Source of the DNA: Ceratorhiza oryzae-sativae
Lineage: Eukaryota > Basidiomycota > Agaricomycetes > Cantharellales > Ceratobasidiaceae
Reading direction: 5' to 3'
Assembly (NCBI GenBank): GCA_030998015.1
Contig: JARWMV010000234.1
Location: forward strand, 124,001-188,000
Length of the DNA: 64,000 nt
Shown: positions 9,894-21,375 of the stretch, piece after piece
How positions within the stretch are numbered: position 1 is the first letter of the stretch
How the letters are laid out: every line of letters starts with the position of its first letter
Notes under the pieces: generated by a model
The model's input: only the letters and a program-made list of their open reading frames with translations
Database searches by the model: none
Told to the model about the DNA's origin: nothing
Translations under genes and position numbers: made by a program

Positions 9894-11691
9894 GTGGCAA
9901 ATAGTAGGCCACAATCACCCAAACCCATTGCTTCCCCAGAGGCTGAAGGTAACCCAGATGAGACCCTCCAAGGAATGCCAGGGGGGTTGCCACAAAACCC
10001 ACGACCAGTGGCTCAACCCAACCCCACTCGGGCCCCCATCCTGGGAGGGGAAATAGGGGGAATACCACTCCGCAGCCCTCAACCGCCAATTCACCTGATA
10101 AATCCAGACCCAGAAGATATCTCAAATCCAGAGAGGGATGAGGTAGAAGATATGACCCGAACCATATACGAACAAGGCACGGCCTTGGCGGAAGAGGCAA
10201 GGACACAACCCCAGCCAGGTCCCGGAACCATAGCCACTGCCAACCCTATTCACACCATTGCCAGCCATCAGGGCAGGGCTCAAGGAACTTAGAGACAATA
10301 ATCATAGGGAACTAGAAAAGGCAATCACGGGTATAAATCAGTGTCAAATATCACTAACCCAACAAGAAGGAAACGTGGACTGGATGGTAAGGTCAATGGA
10401 AACATCCAACAAAAATGTCCTCTATGTGGCAAAGAACCAGGACGACCTAAAAGCAGAAATGGGGAACCTGATAAAAGAATTAAAAGACATCTCCATGGAA
10501 ATAAACCGGGTACTGGGAATGCAAGAGCGAAAGCTCGAAAGCTTAGAGAAGAAAACCGAAAACACAGGGGAGATCCTAATTGCACTAGAGCAACGGGTAA
10601 CTGATCTAGGAAATGAGCTCCGGAAAACAACTGAAGCAGGAAGGCCAAGGGAAGGGACAGAAGAAACCAGGGGAAGAACTAGGGTGGTCATTGGAAGCCC
10701 CTCACGATCCCCCTCAGCCTCCCCAGTATGAACACCCTTTCTGGGAAGAACCTTCCAGGCTGAGTCCACAATAAGACCCCGAACAGAACCTCCATCCCAA
10801 GCAAACCAACCTACCCTTGCTGCAAACCACACTCCTAAGGAGGCGAGACTAGGGAGACCCAGCAAATTTAATGGGAAAAAGGGGAAGGAAGCAGAGAACT
10901 TCATAATCAGCATGGAACTTTTCTTTGCTGACTATGACGAATCAGCCTTTGATGACCGAAAAAAGATATCTGCTGTGCTAATGAATATGGAGGAGGGGGA
11001 AGCAGTGAACTGGGCACAACCTTACCGCCGGAAACTACTAGCAGGCGAACACACAGGTATTCTTGCATCCTGGAAGGATTTCAGGAAGGGATTCCTGGAT
11101 GCTTTTAATGACCCAGTCATAAAGGAAAAGGCCATCCGGAAACTAAGGAAATTAACACAGACCAAGAGTGCATTGGATTATGCTACCCAATTCTGGATCC
11201 TGATCCAAGAGGTAGACTGGAACCAGGAAGCCCTCAAGGACCAATTCAGGGAAGGTTTAAAACCCGAAGTATGACAAGAGATCTTAAGGATTGAAGTACT
11301 GGCAAATGAGGCTGAAGGTCCATCATATACCTTAGATCAATTAATTGACTTTGCCTGCAAAATGGATGACATGCAGTTTGCAAACCAGAAAATGAATACA
11401 AGGACCAGCAACTCATCAAATTCAACCTGGGCACCAGCGAAATACAAACAAGGGGGGAACAAGCCTTTAGGGACCAGTGGCAAACAGGGGAACACCCAAA
11501 CCAACAACATGGTAAGGATACCAAACAGTGAAAAGGACAGGCGAAGGAAAGAAGGACTCTGTATCAAATGCGGTAAATCAGGGCATGTCCTGAAGGAGTG
11601 CCGAGGCCAGTGGACCTACGACAAAGCTAAGATACAAGGGAAGGCCAGCAGACAAGTTGAGGAAGAAAGCAGCTCTGAGTCGGAAAACTAA
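9894..11691 (+). pseudogene. gag of the chromovirus, broken
   Basis: The gag region is spread over three frames. A Pro-rich segment runs to 10292, a coiled-coil segment rich in Glu/Lys heptads runs about 10258-10731, and a capsid-like segment runs 10912-11274 (NWAQPYRRKL, SWKDFRKGFLDAF). An in-frame TGA at 11272-11274 follows, of the kind made from CGA by C-to-T change. The frame then continues to 11691 and ends with a CCHC zinc knuckle (CIKCGKSGHVLKEC, about 11563-11604). At least two shifts and one stop make it non-functional as written. Confidence 0.75.
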
Positions 11692-11708
11692 TTGGTCCTA
11701 CCACTTCC

Positions 11709-14700
11709 ATGTTGGAGGACCCCAATATAACCCCTACCGCAGATGTATGTTACCTCAAGAAGTCTAGTAATCAATCAATAATATACACTACGGTAGAGGG
11801 AATCATGGAACCAGCTAAGACGCTGATTGACTCAGGATCTTCAACCAACTTCATCGATAAGGCCTATTCAAGGGAAAAAGGGATTCCAACCACTCCCCTC
11901 AAACACAAGAAATCAATTGTGGCCATTGATGGAAATGAAATCAAGGATGCCATAGAAGAAAGGGCAGAACTAAACATCGAAGTGGAAGGGAAGACACTAA
12001 AATGCTCCCTTTATGTAATGACCCTAGGTGACACAGACATAGTCCTAGGGAAAGAATGGCTTGAAGAAGCAGAACCTATCATAGATTGGAAAGACCTTAC
12101 CATCTCATACCCAGACGAAATCAAGGCAAGGGCAGCAAGTGAAAGCCTACAAATCCCAGAAGAATTTAGGGATTTTGAAGACCTATTTGGGGAAGAAGGT
12201 TTCCGAGAACTTCCACCCCACCGAGGTAACCTAGACTTCAAAATGGACCTGATCGAGGGAGCGGAGCTGCCAAAGCCTGCAAAGAGGTACAGTATGTCGC
12301 CAGCAGAAACAAAGGCGCTCAGGGAGTACCTAGAGGAGGAACTAAGAAACGGGAAAATAAGGCCCAGCCAGTCAGTTGTAGCTGCACCCTGTTTCTATGT
12401 GAACAAAGCAGATGGAGGGCTTAGGTTGGTAGTCGACTACCGTAAGATGAATGACATCACCAAGCCAGACAGGTTTCCACTTCCAATCCAAATAGAATTG
12501 ATTGAGAGACTGAAGGATGCAACCATCTATTCAAAAATGGATGTTCGATGGGGGTTCAACAACATCAGGGTAAAAGAGGGAGACGAATGGAAAACAGCTT
12601 TCAGGACAGGAGAAGGCCAGTTTGAATGCTTGGTCATGCCATTCGGAGTAAAAGAAGGACCAAGAACCTTTACCAGGTTCATGATGGAAAAGTTCCGTAT
12701 AATAGACGATTATGTGGTAATCTACATGGACGATGTACTAGTGTTTTCCAGAAACAGGGAAGACACGTACAACATGTCAGGGAAGTGTTAAGAAGAATGA
12801 GGGAAAACCACCTCTTCCTCAAACCACACAAGTGTCAGTTCTTTGTGAAGGAGGTAAGCTTCATTGGAATTGTCATATCCCCAGAAGGGATATCGATGGA
12901 AAAGGAAAAGGTAAAGGCAGTTCTAGAATGGCCAGAACCTAACACAGTAAAAGAAGTCCAAGCCTTCCTAGGCTTCGTGGGGTTCTATAGAAGGTGGATA
13001 GAGAAGTTTAGTACCTTAGCCAAACCCCTCACAGATCTCACCCAAAAAGATGTCAAATTCCTGTGGGAAAGAAAACAACAGGAAGCATTTGAAGCTATCA
13101 AAGAAGCAGTAGCAAGAGAACCGGTCCTGATCCACCCAAACCCAAACAGGCCATACATACTGGAAACAGACGCCTCAGGAGTGGCCATGGGGGCGGTACT
13201 AAGCCAAAAGGGTGATGACAACCGATTGCATCCAATTGCCTTCCTATCGAAGAGCTTCACCCCACCAGAGAAAAATTATGACACCTACGACAAGGAGTTG
13301 CTTGCAATTGTTAGGTCCTTAGAGCACTGGAGGTTATACTTAGAAGGGACAGAGGAACCTATTGTGATATACACTGACCATAGGAACCTCCAGTACTGGC
13401 AAAATGCCCAGATGTGGAATAGAAGGCATGCCAGATGGTATCTCACTCTGGCACCCTTCAATTTTCAGATTGTGTATAGACCAGGGAAACTCTCACAGAA
13501 GCCAGATGCCCTTTCCAGAAGGAGCGACCATGGGGATACCCCTATGGAACCACAGATCATGATTCCAGAAGAAAGGTTCATAGGTTTCATGGCAGAAGTA
13601 CAGGGGAATTTCTGGGAAGAGCTTAAAGAAGCTCAGGAAGAAGACGAATCTATCAGATCCTTAAGGCTGAGTGTGGCAAATAAAGAACAACTACCGCCCT
13701 CAGTACAGAAGGAATTTAGACGGTATGAAATGAAGGAGGGCCTATTAAGGTATGACGATAGGCTCTACATCCCAGATGACAAGGACTTGAGGTTGAGTCT
13801 CCTTGAGGAGTGCCATGACGCCCCAGTGGCAGGTCATCAGGGACAAGCCCGAACACTAGAATTACTATCAAGGGATTACTATTGGCCAGGAATGAAGGCC
13901 CAAGTAAACCGATACGTGGAATCTTGTGAAACATGTCAAAGAAGCAAAGGACACAAACAAGGCACTCCCCTGAAGTCCTTACCAATCCCATGGAAACCAT
14001 GGGCAGATGTCGCATATGATTTCATCGTCAAATTACCTGTCTCAAAGGGGTACGACAGTATCTTGACAGTTGTAGATCGCTTCTCCGGCAGGCCCATTTT
14101 GTACCATGTCTGGAGAGCACCAATGCAGAAGAACTGGCAGAAATATTCATAAGGGAAGTATGGAGACATCACGGGACCCCAGAAACCACTGTCTCAGACC
14201 GAGGGCCAACCTTTAACAGCCAATTCCTAAAGCCCTATACAAAGGAATTGGGACAAAGCCCAGATTCTCCACTGCTTTCCATCCAGAAACAGATGGTCTG
14301 TCGGAAAGGACAAATCAATGGGTAGAAGGGTTCTTAAGAACCTTCTGCAATTATAGACAAGATGATTGGGTAAAATGGTTACCCATTGCCGAATTCTGCC
14401 ATAACAACCACGTAAATGCTACAACAGGACAAACCCCATTTGAAACAGTATATGGAAAAAACCCAAGATGGGTTGTCCGAGAGGGAGAAGAACCATCTGA
14501 GGCACCGCTGCAGACAACATGCGTAATCAAATGGAAAAGGTATGGGATGAGGCAAGAGCCTCAATGGAATTACACCAACAAATGGAAAAGAAAGGGAGGG
14601 AATTCAAGGTAGGAGACAAGGTTTGGCTGCTCCTAACAAACCTCTCGTCCAAGAGACCCTCCAAGAAACTGGACAACCGAAAAGGGGGGCCCTTTGAAAT

Positions 14701-15115
14701 CACAGAAAAGATCTCATCCCATGCATATCGCCTGGACCTACCTAAAACCATACGTGTACACAATGTATTCCATGTAAATCTCCTCTCACCATTCACAGAA
14801 GATAAAGACTTCCAAAGAAGGCAGGCCAAACCACCACCAATCATAACGGAAAAAGGAGAGGAGGAATACGAGGTGGACCACATTGCAAATTATGAATGGC
14901 GGAATGGCGAGCTGTTTTACCAAATCAGATGGAAGGGCTACGACCCAATAGAAGACACAATGGAACGTGCCAGCAAGTTTGCTGACATGAAAGAGGTTCT
15001 AAATGACTTGCAAAGGCGCTTACCAGACGCACCAATGCCAGTCAAGACAAGTCAGCACTCAGGTGACTCGAAAGGCAGGCCAAAGAGAACCAAACGAGGA
15101 TCTGGAAAGCTTTAA
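11709..15115 (+). pseudogene. pol of the chromovirus with chromodomain, broken
   Basis: Domains in order: retropepsin (LIDSGSSTNF, about 11825), reverse transcriptase with the YMDD box near 12725, RNase H (ETDASGVAMG near 13165; TDHRNLQYW near 13375), integrase zinc region (HDAPVAGH...CETCQ, 13820-13940) and catalytic core (DRFSGR near 14075; VSDRGPTF near 14195). The C-terminal domain has a chromodomain (YEVDHIANYEW, FYQIRWKGYD; 14865-14945), which defines a chromovirus. Frame changes are needed near 12770, near 14095, and at least once between 14240 and 14520, so no single polyprotein is made. Confidence 0.85.
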
Positions 15116-15168
15116 AAAGAGCCATCCAGGATACCCAAGAAAGGCCAGAGCCTGCTCTACCACCTCAC

Positions 15169-16023
15169 TTGCACCACAACACACCTGCGAAACCCCAAAA
15201 CATGCCTTTCGTCACTCACCCAGTCGCACATCCCAACCGTTACACCCCACTTGCTGAAAATCAGGTGGCCCCACTTTGGCAGCCACCCACCACCAGGCGG
15301 CCAGCACCCTACCCTGGCAGGGAAAATCGTCCTAAACCAGGGATGTACTGCTCCAGTGTGGAAGACGCCCAGAGGTACACCGAACGACTGTTGCCAGGGG
15401 CTAACCTAGTGTACATCCCAAAGAAGTTAAGGGATGAAAGGAACTGGATTGACAATGACAAGTACCTGGATCCCAGGTTAGGGGTCCTGACATGGCATGG
15501 AAGCCGGAAGCCAACAACGAGAAACGCCTTGTTAAGAACACCAATGTATGTCATTGACAATATCATGGGACCAACAGTCGACGTGGTGACCAAGGCAGCA
15601 AGACAACAGAGGAGGGCCACAGGCCAAATGGCAGACGGGGGGGACTGGGAGGTGGAGCGCTGGGCAAAGGCATTGCTGGAAGAATGGAAGTTGACACCAG
15701 CCGCACCGTATGTGGGACTGCTCGAAGCAACTACCACTGATGAGATGTTTACTGCTATCAGGACGAAGCAGGCAAACATGAGTGACTTCCGAAATTGGGT
15801 GAAGGTGCACCCAAACAAAAACACCAATTACGACACTGATATGACAAGCCTTACATCAAGCCTAGAATCACTGGTTGTGGCTGAGGAAGAAGCCAAGCCA
15901 GAAATAAAGGAACCCACCCTGGACCCAGCTGCAGAGGAAGCCAAACAGGACTGGGACCAGTGGGAAAACAAGCTTGTCAAAGCTCTGGAGGAGGTGCCAC
16001 TGTTGGAACCAACCCCCATATGA
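15169..16023 (+). CDS. accessory ORF downstream of pol, unknown function
   Basis: An uninterrupted 284-codon frame starting 53 bp after the pol stop, in the same sense and before the LTR-A insertion. It is hydrophilic, with no signal peptide or membrane segment. It has a Pro-rich start, a central block with GMYCSSVEDAQRY, DPRLGVLTWHGSRKP and GPTVDVVTKAARQQRR, and a Glu/Trp-rich acidic C-terminus (EEAKQDWDQWENKL). I do not recognise the family. It has no stops while gag and pol beside it are broken, which is notable. It may be an added retroelement protein or a captured host fragment. Confidence 0.5.
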   Translation: MHHNTPAKPQNMPFVTHPVAHPNRYTPLAENQVAPLWQPPTTRRPAPYPGRENRPKPGMYCSSVEDAQRYTERLLPGANLVYIPKKLRDERNWIDNDKYLDPRLGVLTWHGSRKPTTRNALLRTPMYVIDNIMGPTVDVVTKAARQQRRATGQMADGGDWEVERWAKALLEEWKLTPAAPYVGLLEATTTDEMFTAIRTKQANMSDFRNWVKVHPNKNTNYDTDMTSLTSSLESLVVAEEEAKPEIKEPTLDPAAEEAKQDWDQWENKLVKALEEVPLLEPTPI

Positions 16024-16055
16024 CCACTTTGCCTCCCACGAATTGTCTCCTGAAT

Positions 16056-17366
16056 TGTTACAGGTTAGGGTACACTTGAATATCTAGAGCTTAAGCAAAT
16101 GTAGATATGTTAGTATACACTAATCGTACTCAATACTTCTTAGACTAGAGTAAGAAGGCTCAAAGTAGTTGCAATGTGATCAAGTAACACTCAAGGTAGT
16201 CTTAATCTTTCACAGTGTAAACTGACTAATTTATAGGTATAAAGAGCAAGACTACTATGGTCAGGTTCCCTTAGATATCTTAAATGTAGTTCAGCCCTAG
16301 TCGCTTGGACTAACTGATACTAATCTTAATACTAGACTTAAGCGATAGCTTATAGGATAGATGGTGGGCTGCCTAATGTGTGTGCTTCCTCAGCTACAGG
16401 TACTTAGATTTCCTCTAATAGCCAGTACTTAATGTCACGCTCAATCAGGCAATATTGTATCCTTACATATCTCTGTATATAAGATACAATGACTTGGACA
16501 GTATATAACTAATATGGTACTATATTCCTCAGTACTAGTTATATAGAAATCACACACAGACAAAAGAAAATAGAAAGAGAAAAGAAACCAATAACCGGTC
16601 TGGGTTGAGTAGAGGAGGGAAGGAGGTGGTCTGGAAGGGCCTCAGAGGAGGTCCTTTTATACCCTGAGGAGGGCATTCCAGAGCCAAATAGATACATGCA
16701 TGCCAGTGCGATCATCAAAAGAGGGTACTGCTATACTTGGGGTACACCCTAGCCCAGTATAGGATAAAAGAGTAAAGACAGGGTGTGGATCGAAGGCATT
16801 GATGCATCTGAGACCTGCTATTGGCTTGTAGATCATATTATCATAGTATATACATGTAATGAGCGGAGGCTACATCTCAGTGAGTCATAGAGTGAGTCAG
16901 AGAAGCTTCTGGATCAATTTGGGAAGCTCTCCTGACTCACTGGAGTCATTAGATCTTGATTGATGGTCCAGTAAGATTCTAATGATCTTCGGGCCATTCC
17001 GGCACGAGGATCTGGAGGATCGCGACGATCTTCGGGCAGCAGATACCGCCGAAGATTAGCTATCGATAGAGCATAAGATCGCTTTGATAGCGTAAGCGGT
17101 TACCGAGATATGAGCGGTGCGATGTTGTAATCAATATCTACTGATAAGAGGAAATATCGCAACCTCTGTATCTCTCTGAGATCTTATCGTAAAATCTTAA
17201 TAAAATATGCGTTGGAGAGCGGGAAATTTGTACTATTTAATGGAACAGAAAATAGTACAATTCAGAGCGCATACAAATTCAAGTATTTCACAATTTAATT
17301 ACAGAGGCATTGCTTGAGGTTGGCAGAGCAGACTAAAATAATAGAAAATGTTAGTGATCCATAACA
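16056..17366 (-). repeat. LTR family A, first copy (1.31 kb)
   Basis: 1311 bp with TG...CA ends, near-identical inverted partner at 21974-23285. The TATA in the partner (TATAAAAG at 22679) shows this copy reads on the minus strand. Left flank TGAAT matches the reversed left flank of the partner, not its own right flank. Its right flank GGGGA (17367-17371) matches the partner's right flank TCCCC reversed. Such crossed duplications show recombination between the two copies. Confidence 0.85.
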
Positions 17367-17396
17367 GGGGATGGGGTGCAACAACACACAGGAGAG
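17367..17396 (-). repeat. LTR family B copy B1, middle fragment (inverted)
   Basis: Thirty bases which, read on the minus strand, continue copy B1 (TTGTTGCACCCCATCCCC), collinear with 26478-26497 in copy B2. It ends in TCCCC, the target duplication of the second LTR-A insertion. Confidence 0.6.
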
Positions 17397-18595
17397 TATA
17401 GTAGTATAAGGGTGCTGTGCCAGGCTCCTGCAGATGGAACATGCAGGAATTCCATATGAAATTCTGGCATATTCTGGTGCTGCAGGAGATGGAGACAGTA
17501 CAGGAATTGCCCCAGGGGTGCCAGAGTCCTGCAGCTCCTGCATTCCTGCATTCCTGCAGACTGGCATTCCTGCACCATTGCATGACCCCCACCATTTTTA
17601 GTGTTCAATACACCATTAAATGCGCAAAATTCAGTGCATCTCATTAATGTATACATCATGTATTAGAAGTTGAAATTGAGCAAGATTGACTTACTTTAGT
17701 CTTGGGAAAATAATCAGGGGTAAGTGCAACCACTCATGCTCACCTAACTAAGTGTTGAACAGGAGCATATACATACCATTTGACTTGTCTTGCTGAGGGG
17801 AATCAAATGAGCTCACTCACATCCTAATCCAACTCATTTCTGAGGAGATATAAGCAATATACAGGGGGTTAGCCCCTGAGCAGCACCACAGGCACTAGTG
17901 AAACCAGCCATGGAAACTTTGCTCCCCTGTAAGAAATCAATGCAAACCACTATAGTTATGCTGTTTACCAAAATTCAGCATGATTGGAGCCGTATTAGTG
18001 GGCAAAATCCAAGGAACATACCCCCCTGATGCTCAAAATACCCCTAAATTGCCTCTGCACAAGTGCACACTTAACTACAGGTGCTCTGAGCCTCATAGAT
18101 CGATTCAGAGGCATTTATTACCCTATTCTATATGCCTGGTGTACTCCAAAACAGCACTTTAACAAATTTTTCCAACCATGTGCAACAATTCAGCTTGGAT
18201 GTCACCAGCAACACATGGACAGACACCAGTTCATTACAACCCAATGTATGTACTAAATAGATAGTATGTACTTAGGGGTTTTTGAGGTCCAGGAGCACGC
18301 CTAGCTTGTTGCCTTGGTTCCAAAATGCTGTCTTAGACCTGAAATAGTATCTGCACACTTGTAACAATATTTTCTGAGCATTAATCTGCTGTGATATACA
18401 TGTGAACAACTTTTGTACACCATATAGACTACATATTCAGAATCCCCTGAATTTTGCATATTTTATGAGCTACTAATAAAGTGAATGTAGTGGGTTTCAA
18501 GGTGACTGAAATATTGGCCTTAAGGCTCAAGAACAGAAAACTGCATGCAATTCAGCAGGTTTAATTTTCTACTAGATGTGCTATATGTTGTGACC
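17397..18595 (-). mobile_element. TIR element M, right part (inverted)
   Basis: Opens with a TA then the terminal repeat whose core TATAAGGGTGCTGTGC matches the start of M at 8701. Palindromic GCTCCTGCAG / GGAATTCC tracts follow (17417-17575), then about 1 kb of AT-rich sequence in which I see no gene. It ends at CTATA (18591-18595), the target duplication of the chromovirus. In the uninverted order this piece follows the chromovirus 3' LTR directly. Confidence 0.5.
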
Positions 18596-19256
18596 CTCTG
18601 GAGGCTCCCTTGTGAAGCACTTAAGTAGTGGCTGCGTTGACGGTTTGGTGCTATGCAGTATGTATTGAGCGTTCTAGTTACAGTGTTTGCTATGGTCTAT
18701 GGTGGTTGACGAGATAAAGCAAGCTGAGGTGTCCAGTCTTGCTTTATCCTCCTTATATATATACCTGTGGCTGCAGTGGCTGCGGACGTATTATCTAAGC
18801 ACACTCCGCAGTAGGTGTAGGTTATGTACAGTACTATGGGTTAGGTAATTGTTTATCTTAAGTTTGTGCAGCTCCGAATCTTATAGAGCCACGCGAGGTC
18901 CGAGGGGTAGGCGCTGAGGTCACGTGATCCTGCCGTAAGCGCCAAGATCACGTGACAACTCGCTCCTCGCTCCAAGTAACAAGGGAGAGAAATGCTGGAG
19001 TGAGTTCAGGGTAACCACCATAGGTGCTGAGGTCACGTGACCCTTCTGTAAATGCTGAGATCACGTGACAACTCGCTCCTCGCTCCAAGTAACAATGGAG
19101 AGAAATGCTGGAGCGAGTTCAGGGTAACCACCATAAGCGCTGGCTAAGTGCCGAGGTCACGTGACCTTGTTTATGGCTTGTTCCGCTTAGGAAAAATGCC
19201 ATAAATCTGTAAAAATATTTGGTTGTTTTGTTATGTCCGTTTGACAGGTCATAACA
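18596..19256 (-). repeat. 3' LTR of the chromovirus (inverted)
   Basis: 661 bp, the reverse complement of the 5' LTR apart from having about two rather than three of the 115-bp modules, which accounts for the 123-bp difference. Ends are TG...CA. Flank CTATA on the left is TATAG read on the minus strand, equal to 8948-8952. On its inner side is a purine tract on the minus strand, as expected upstream of a 3' LTR. Confidence 0.85.
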
Positions 19257-19270
19257 TTATCCCCCCCTTT
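19257..19270 (-). other. polypurine tract of the 3' LTR
   Basis: On the minus strand AAAGGGGGGGGATAA lies immediately before the TGTTATGACC start of the LTR. This is the usual position of the plus-strand primer in LTR retroelements, and it marks 18596-19256 as a 3' LTR rather than a solo one. Confidence 0.65.
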
Positions 19271-19321
19271 GGACATGTCTTGGGGGACCTTGAGACATGG
19301 TTTAGTTCCTTATGCAAAAGG

Positions 19322-19448
19322 AATCTCATGCACCAAGGAGGTTAAGGGCGCTGGAGTCAAACCAACAACCTTTTGGCTGATTCAGTATTGTTCGATGAGG
19401 TCAGGCTGAGTCAGGCTAGACCCCTTAACCTCTCCGTTACATGAGATT
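19322..19448. other. long hairpin with tRNA-like T-arm
   Basis: Arms 19322-19350 and 19421-19448 pair over about 27 bases with few mismatches, closing a loop of some 70 nt. On the minus strand the right side of the loop contains GGTTTGACTCC, one base from the Pol III B-box consensus, and a five-pair T-stem (GTTGG/CCAGC) can form, but no normal D-arm or anticodon stem. It sits between the Rep stop and the polypurine tract. It could be a tRNA relic, a structured 3' region or a replication-related hairpin. Confidence 0.35.
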
Positions 19449-19565
19449 GTTTTTCTTTTCTTTGTTGTGGAGGTTATTTAGGGGTGAGGATTTGTCTGCT
19501 TCTTCTCAGAATGCCCCAACTGTTTGGATGGGCATAGCAGAAGTTGTACAGTACAGTAAATTATT

Positions 19566-20894
19566 CTAAGGGAATACAAAGAATGGTTTTCCTCCTGCAT
19601 ACACCCATTCCACATTTCTTGATACCCATAAGTCCCCTTCTTCCCCCTCTATGTCCAACCAACATTTCATGATTGCCGACCGGCTATTTCCCAGAATAAC
19701 TGTTGGCCGTACCTTCATCAATTTCACATGCGCGTACCTGCCTGTGAAGTCCGCCTTGTACTGGCTCAGGGCCTTGAGTGAGTACTTCCCGTTCAACTGG
19801 ACCATGTCGTCCAGGATCCAAATGTCAGCATCTTCTGACAAGTTGCTCATATTCCACACATTGCACATCCAGCTGTGGCAGCCCTTGGATTGTGCATATG
19901 CCGTTTTCCCCGTTCCAGTTTCTCCTTCTATCACCAGGATGCGATGGCGCACCCCTCTTCCCCTCTTCTCAACCTCCTCGGCAAACCATCTGTCTGCTCG
20001 GTCAATGTGCTCCCGGTCTTCCAGGACCTCTAACTCCACAGGGATTGCAGGCATGCAACCCCAGTCTTCCTTGTATGTGTACTTGGCATATGCTCATACT
20101 GAGTTCCACGTTGTCACCATCTGGAGGGGGCGGAGGTGCTTGAACGCCTGGTAGTACTCCTGTTTTGTTGCTGAGGCAACAATCTCCGTCCCATCCTCCA
20201 AGTCTGCCTCCATCCTTGACTGTTTTCCACCCTTTCCCTTCACCAAGATCTCCTCCAACCTTTCCAAGGTCAGGTCCCCCACCATCAGATCCTCTATCTC
20301 CTTGCCATTAGCTCCGACGTCCTTCCAGAGATAGTTGAAGGCATCCCTTGCTGGGTTGCCTCCTGGTCCGTCCTTGAGGTCTTTGGGCCGTATGTTGGGG
20401 TGTTGCCCCTCGAAGTCCCAGAACCCTGCATTCTGGGTGTTCCACCCGCCCTTCCATGCCTGACTGATGGAGAGGGCGTGGACATGCAGGGGCTGGGTTG
20501 GGTCGTAGTTCGGCTCCTCCAGGTTGTGCTGTTCGACCACGGCTAAGGTTGCCCAGTGATTGGGTCGGTGGCGGCAGAATGCCTCGTATTGGGTGGCGAG
20601 CCCACTTGAGGGCTGTCGCGTAGCTTCAACCAGGTCAGCAGCACCGCCCTGGTCTGGACACGGAATCGGGGGGCCTGTGCAGTTTCGGTCAGCTCTTCAG
20701 ACCCGCAATCCATCAGCATAAGCTGCGTAGAAGCGGGTGAGGGGGCTCGGCTTGATTCCGAGGGTGCCAGCGATGGCGATGGCAACCTCTGCCCTGCGCT
20801 TGATTCGTTTGGCTGGGGTGTTCCCACGTTCGAGCCATCTTCGCTTAGCATTGTTGGTGTTTTTAGAAGTAGATGCATCTTGTGGGGAGGGCAT
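19566..20894 (-). pseudogene. Rep-like HUH endonuclease / SF3 helicase, decayed
   Basis: Resembles the rolling-circle initiators of geminiviruses and genomoviruses. Reading the minus strand, a basic N-terminal segment comes first. Then come motif-I-like VLLTW (about 20647), motif II PLHVHAL (about 20485), the geminivirus-type FWDFEGQHPNI block (about 20427) and motif III YLWK with the Tyr and Lys of YxxK (about 20335). The helicase follows: Walker A GETGTGKT (about 19918), Walker B WILDDM (about 19810), motif C TVILGN (about 19690). Breaks: a one-base frame change near 20630 and an in-frame TGA at 20096-20094, consistent with CGA to TGA decay. The helicase half is open to the stop at 19566. 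No product is expected as it stands. Confidence 0.75.
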
Positions 20895-20920
20895 GAGATG
20901 ATGGCCCCCTTTACCCCCAA

Positions 20921-21375
20921 AGGTGTCCCCTAGATATACCCTCTCTGGTTGTTGTGGTCACGTGGTTTCCTGATGTAGGCTTGTGCTGGTTATGACGCAT
21001 CTCCGAGGGGTGCCCTTCCTGCGTTCCCCCGTGTTGGCCTTTCTCCTCGCTATGCTCGGGGCCTCCGCTCCTCCACTTTGGTCGGTGCCCCCTCTCCGAC
21101 CCCTCTGGTAGTTAGGGGATAGCATATATTCACGTGACTAGGCTAGGTCATGTGATTTCTGTGCTTTGTTGTTTGTTTTCTGGCAGGTGGTCACATGACT
21201 AGGCTAGGTCATGTGATTCCCATGCTTTGTTGTTTGTTTTCTGGCAGATGGTCACATGTCTGTTGGTGTCACCTGACCAGACCTTGTTTTGATGTTTGTG
21301 CAAGTTATTGTGTTGCACCGTGATTTTTTAATGTTTGTGGTTTTTGTTGTTTTCCTTCCTCATCCCGTCTTTATT
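20921..21375. promoter_or_regulatory. divergent region with two 60-bp tandem repeats
   Basis: Separates the Rep-like gene (minus) from the antisense gene (plus). Two tandem copies of about 60 bp start at 21130 and 21190, each with a near-palindrome TCACGTGAC...GTCATGTGA around TAGGCTAG and ending in TTGTTTGTTTTCTGGCAG. The same CACGTG/CATGTG words fill the LTR modules. I looked for a geminivirus-type nonanucleotide stem-loop and did not see one. Confidence 0.45.

Larger units (their letters stand above)
8953..16055 (+). mobile_element. Ty3/gypsy chromovirus, 5' LTR to accessory ORF
   Basis: Left part of one large LTR retrotransposon: 5' LTR, gag, pol with protease, RT, RNase H, integrase and chromodomain, then an accessory ORF. 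It is cut at 16055 by an LTR-A insertion (target duplication TGAAT, 16051-16055). The rest of the element lies inverted at 18591-21973. The chain of evidence is that TGAAT recurs reversed at 21969-21973, a polypurine tract abuts the other LTR, and the outer duplication TATAG matches. Total length without the insertion is about 10.5 kb, long for a chromovirus. Confidence 0.8.

Noticed and set aside
20921..21375. Geminivirus-type replication origin (nonanucleotide stem-loop)
   Set aside because: No TAATATTAC-like loop on a GC stem was seen; only tandem repeats that might be iterons.
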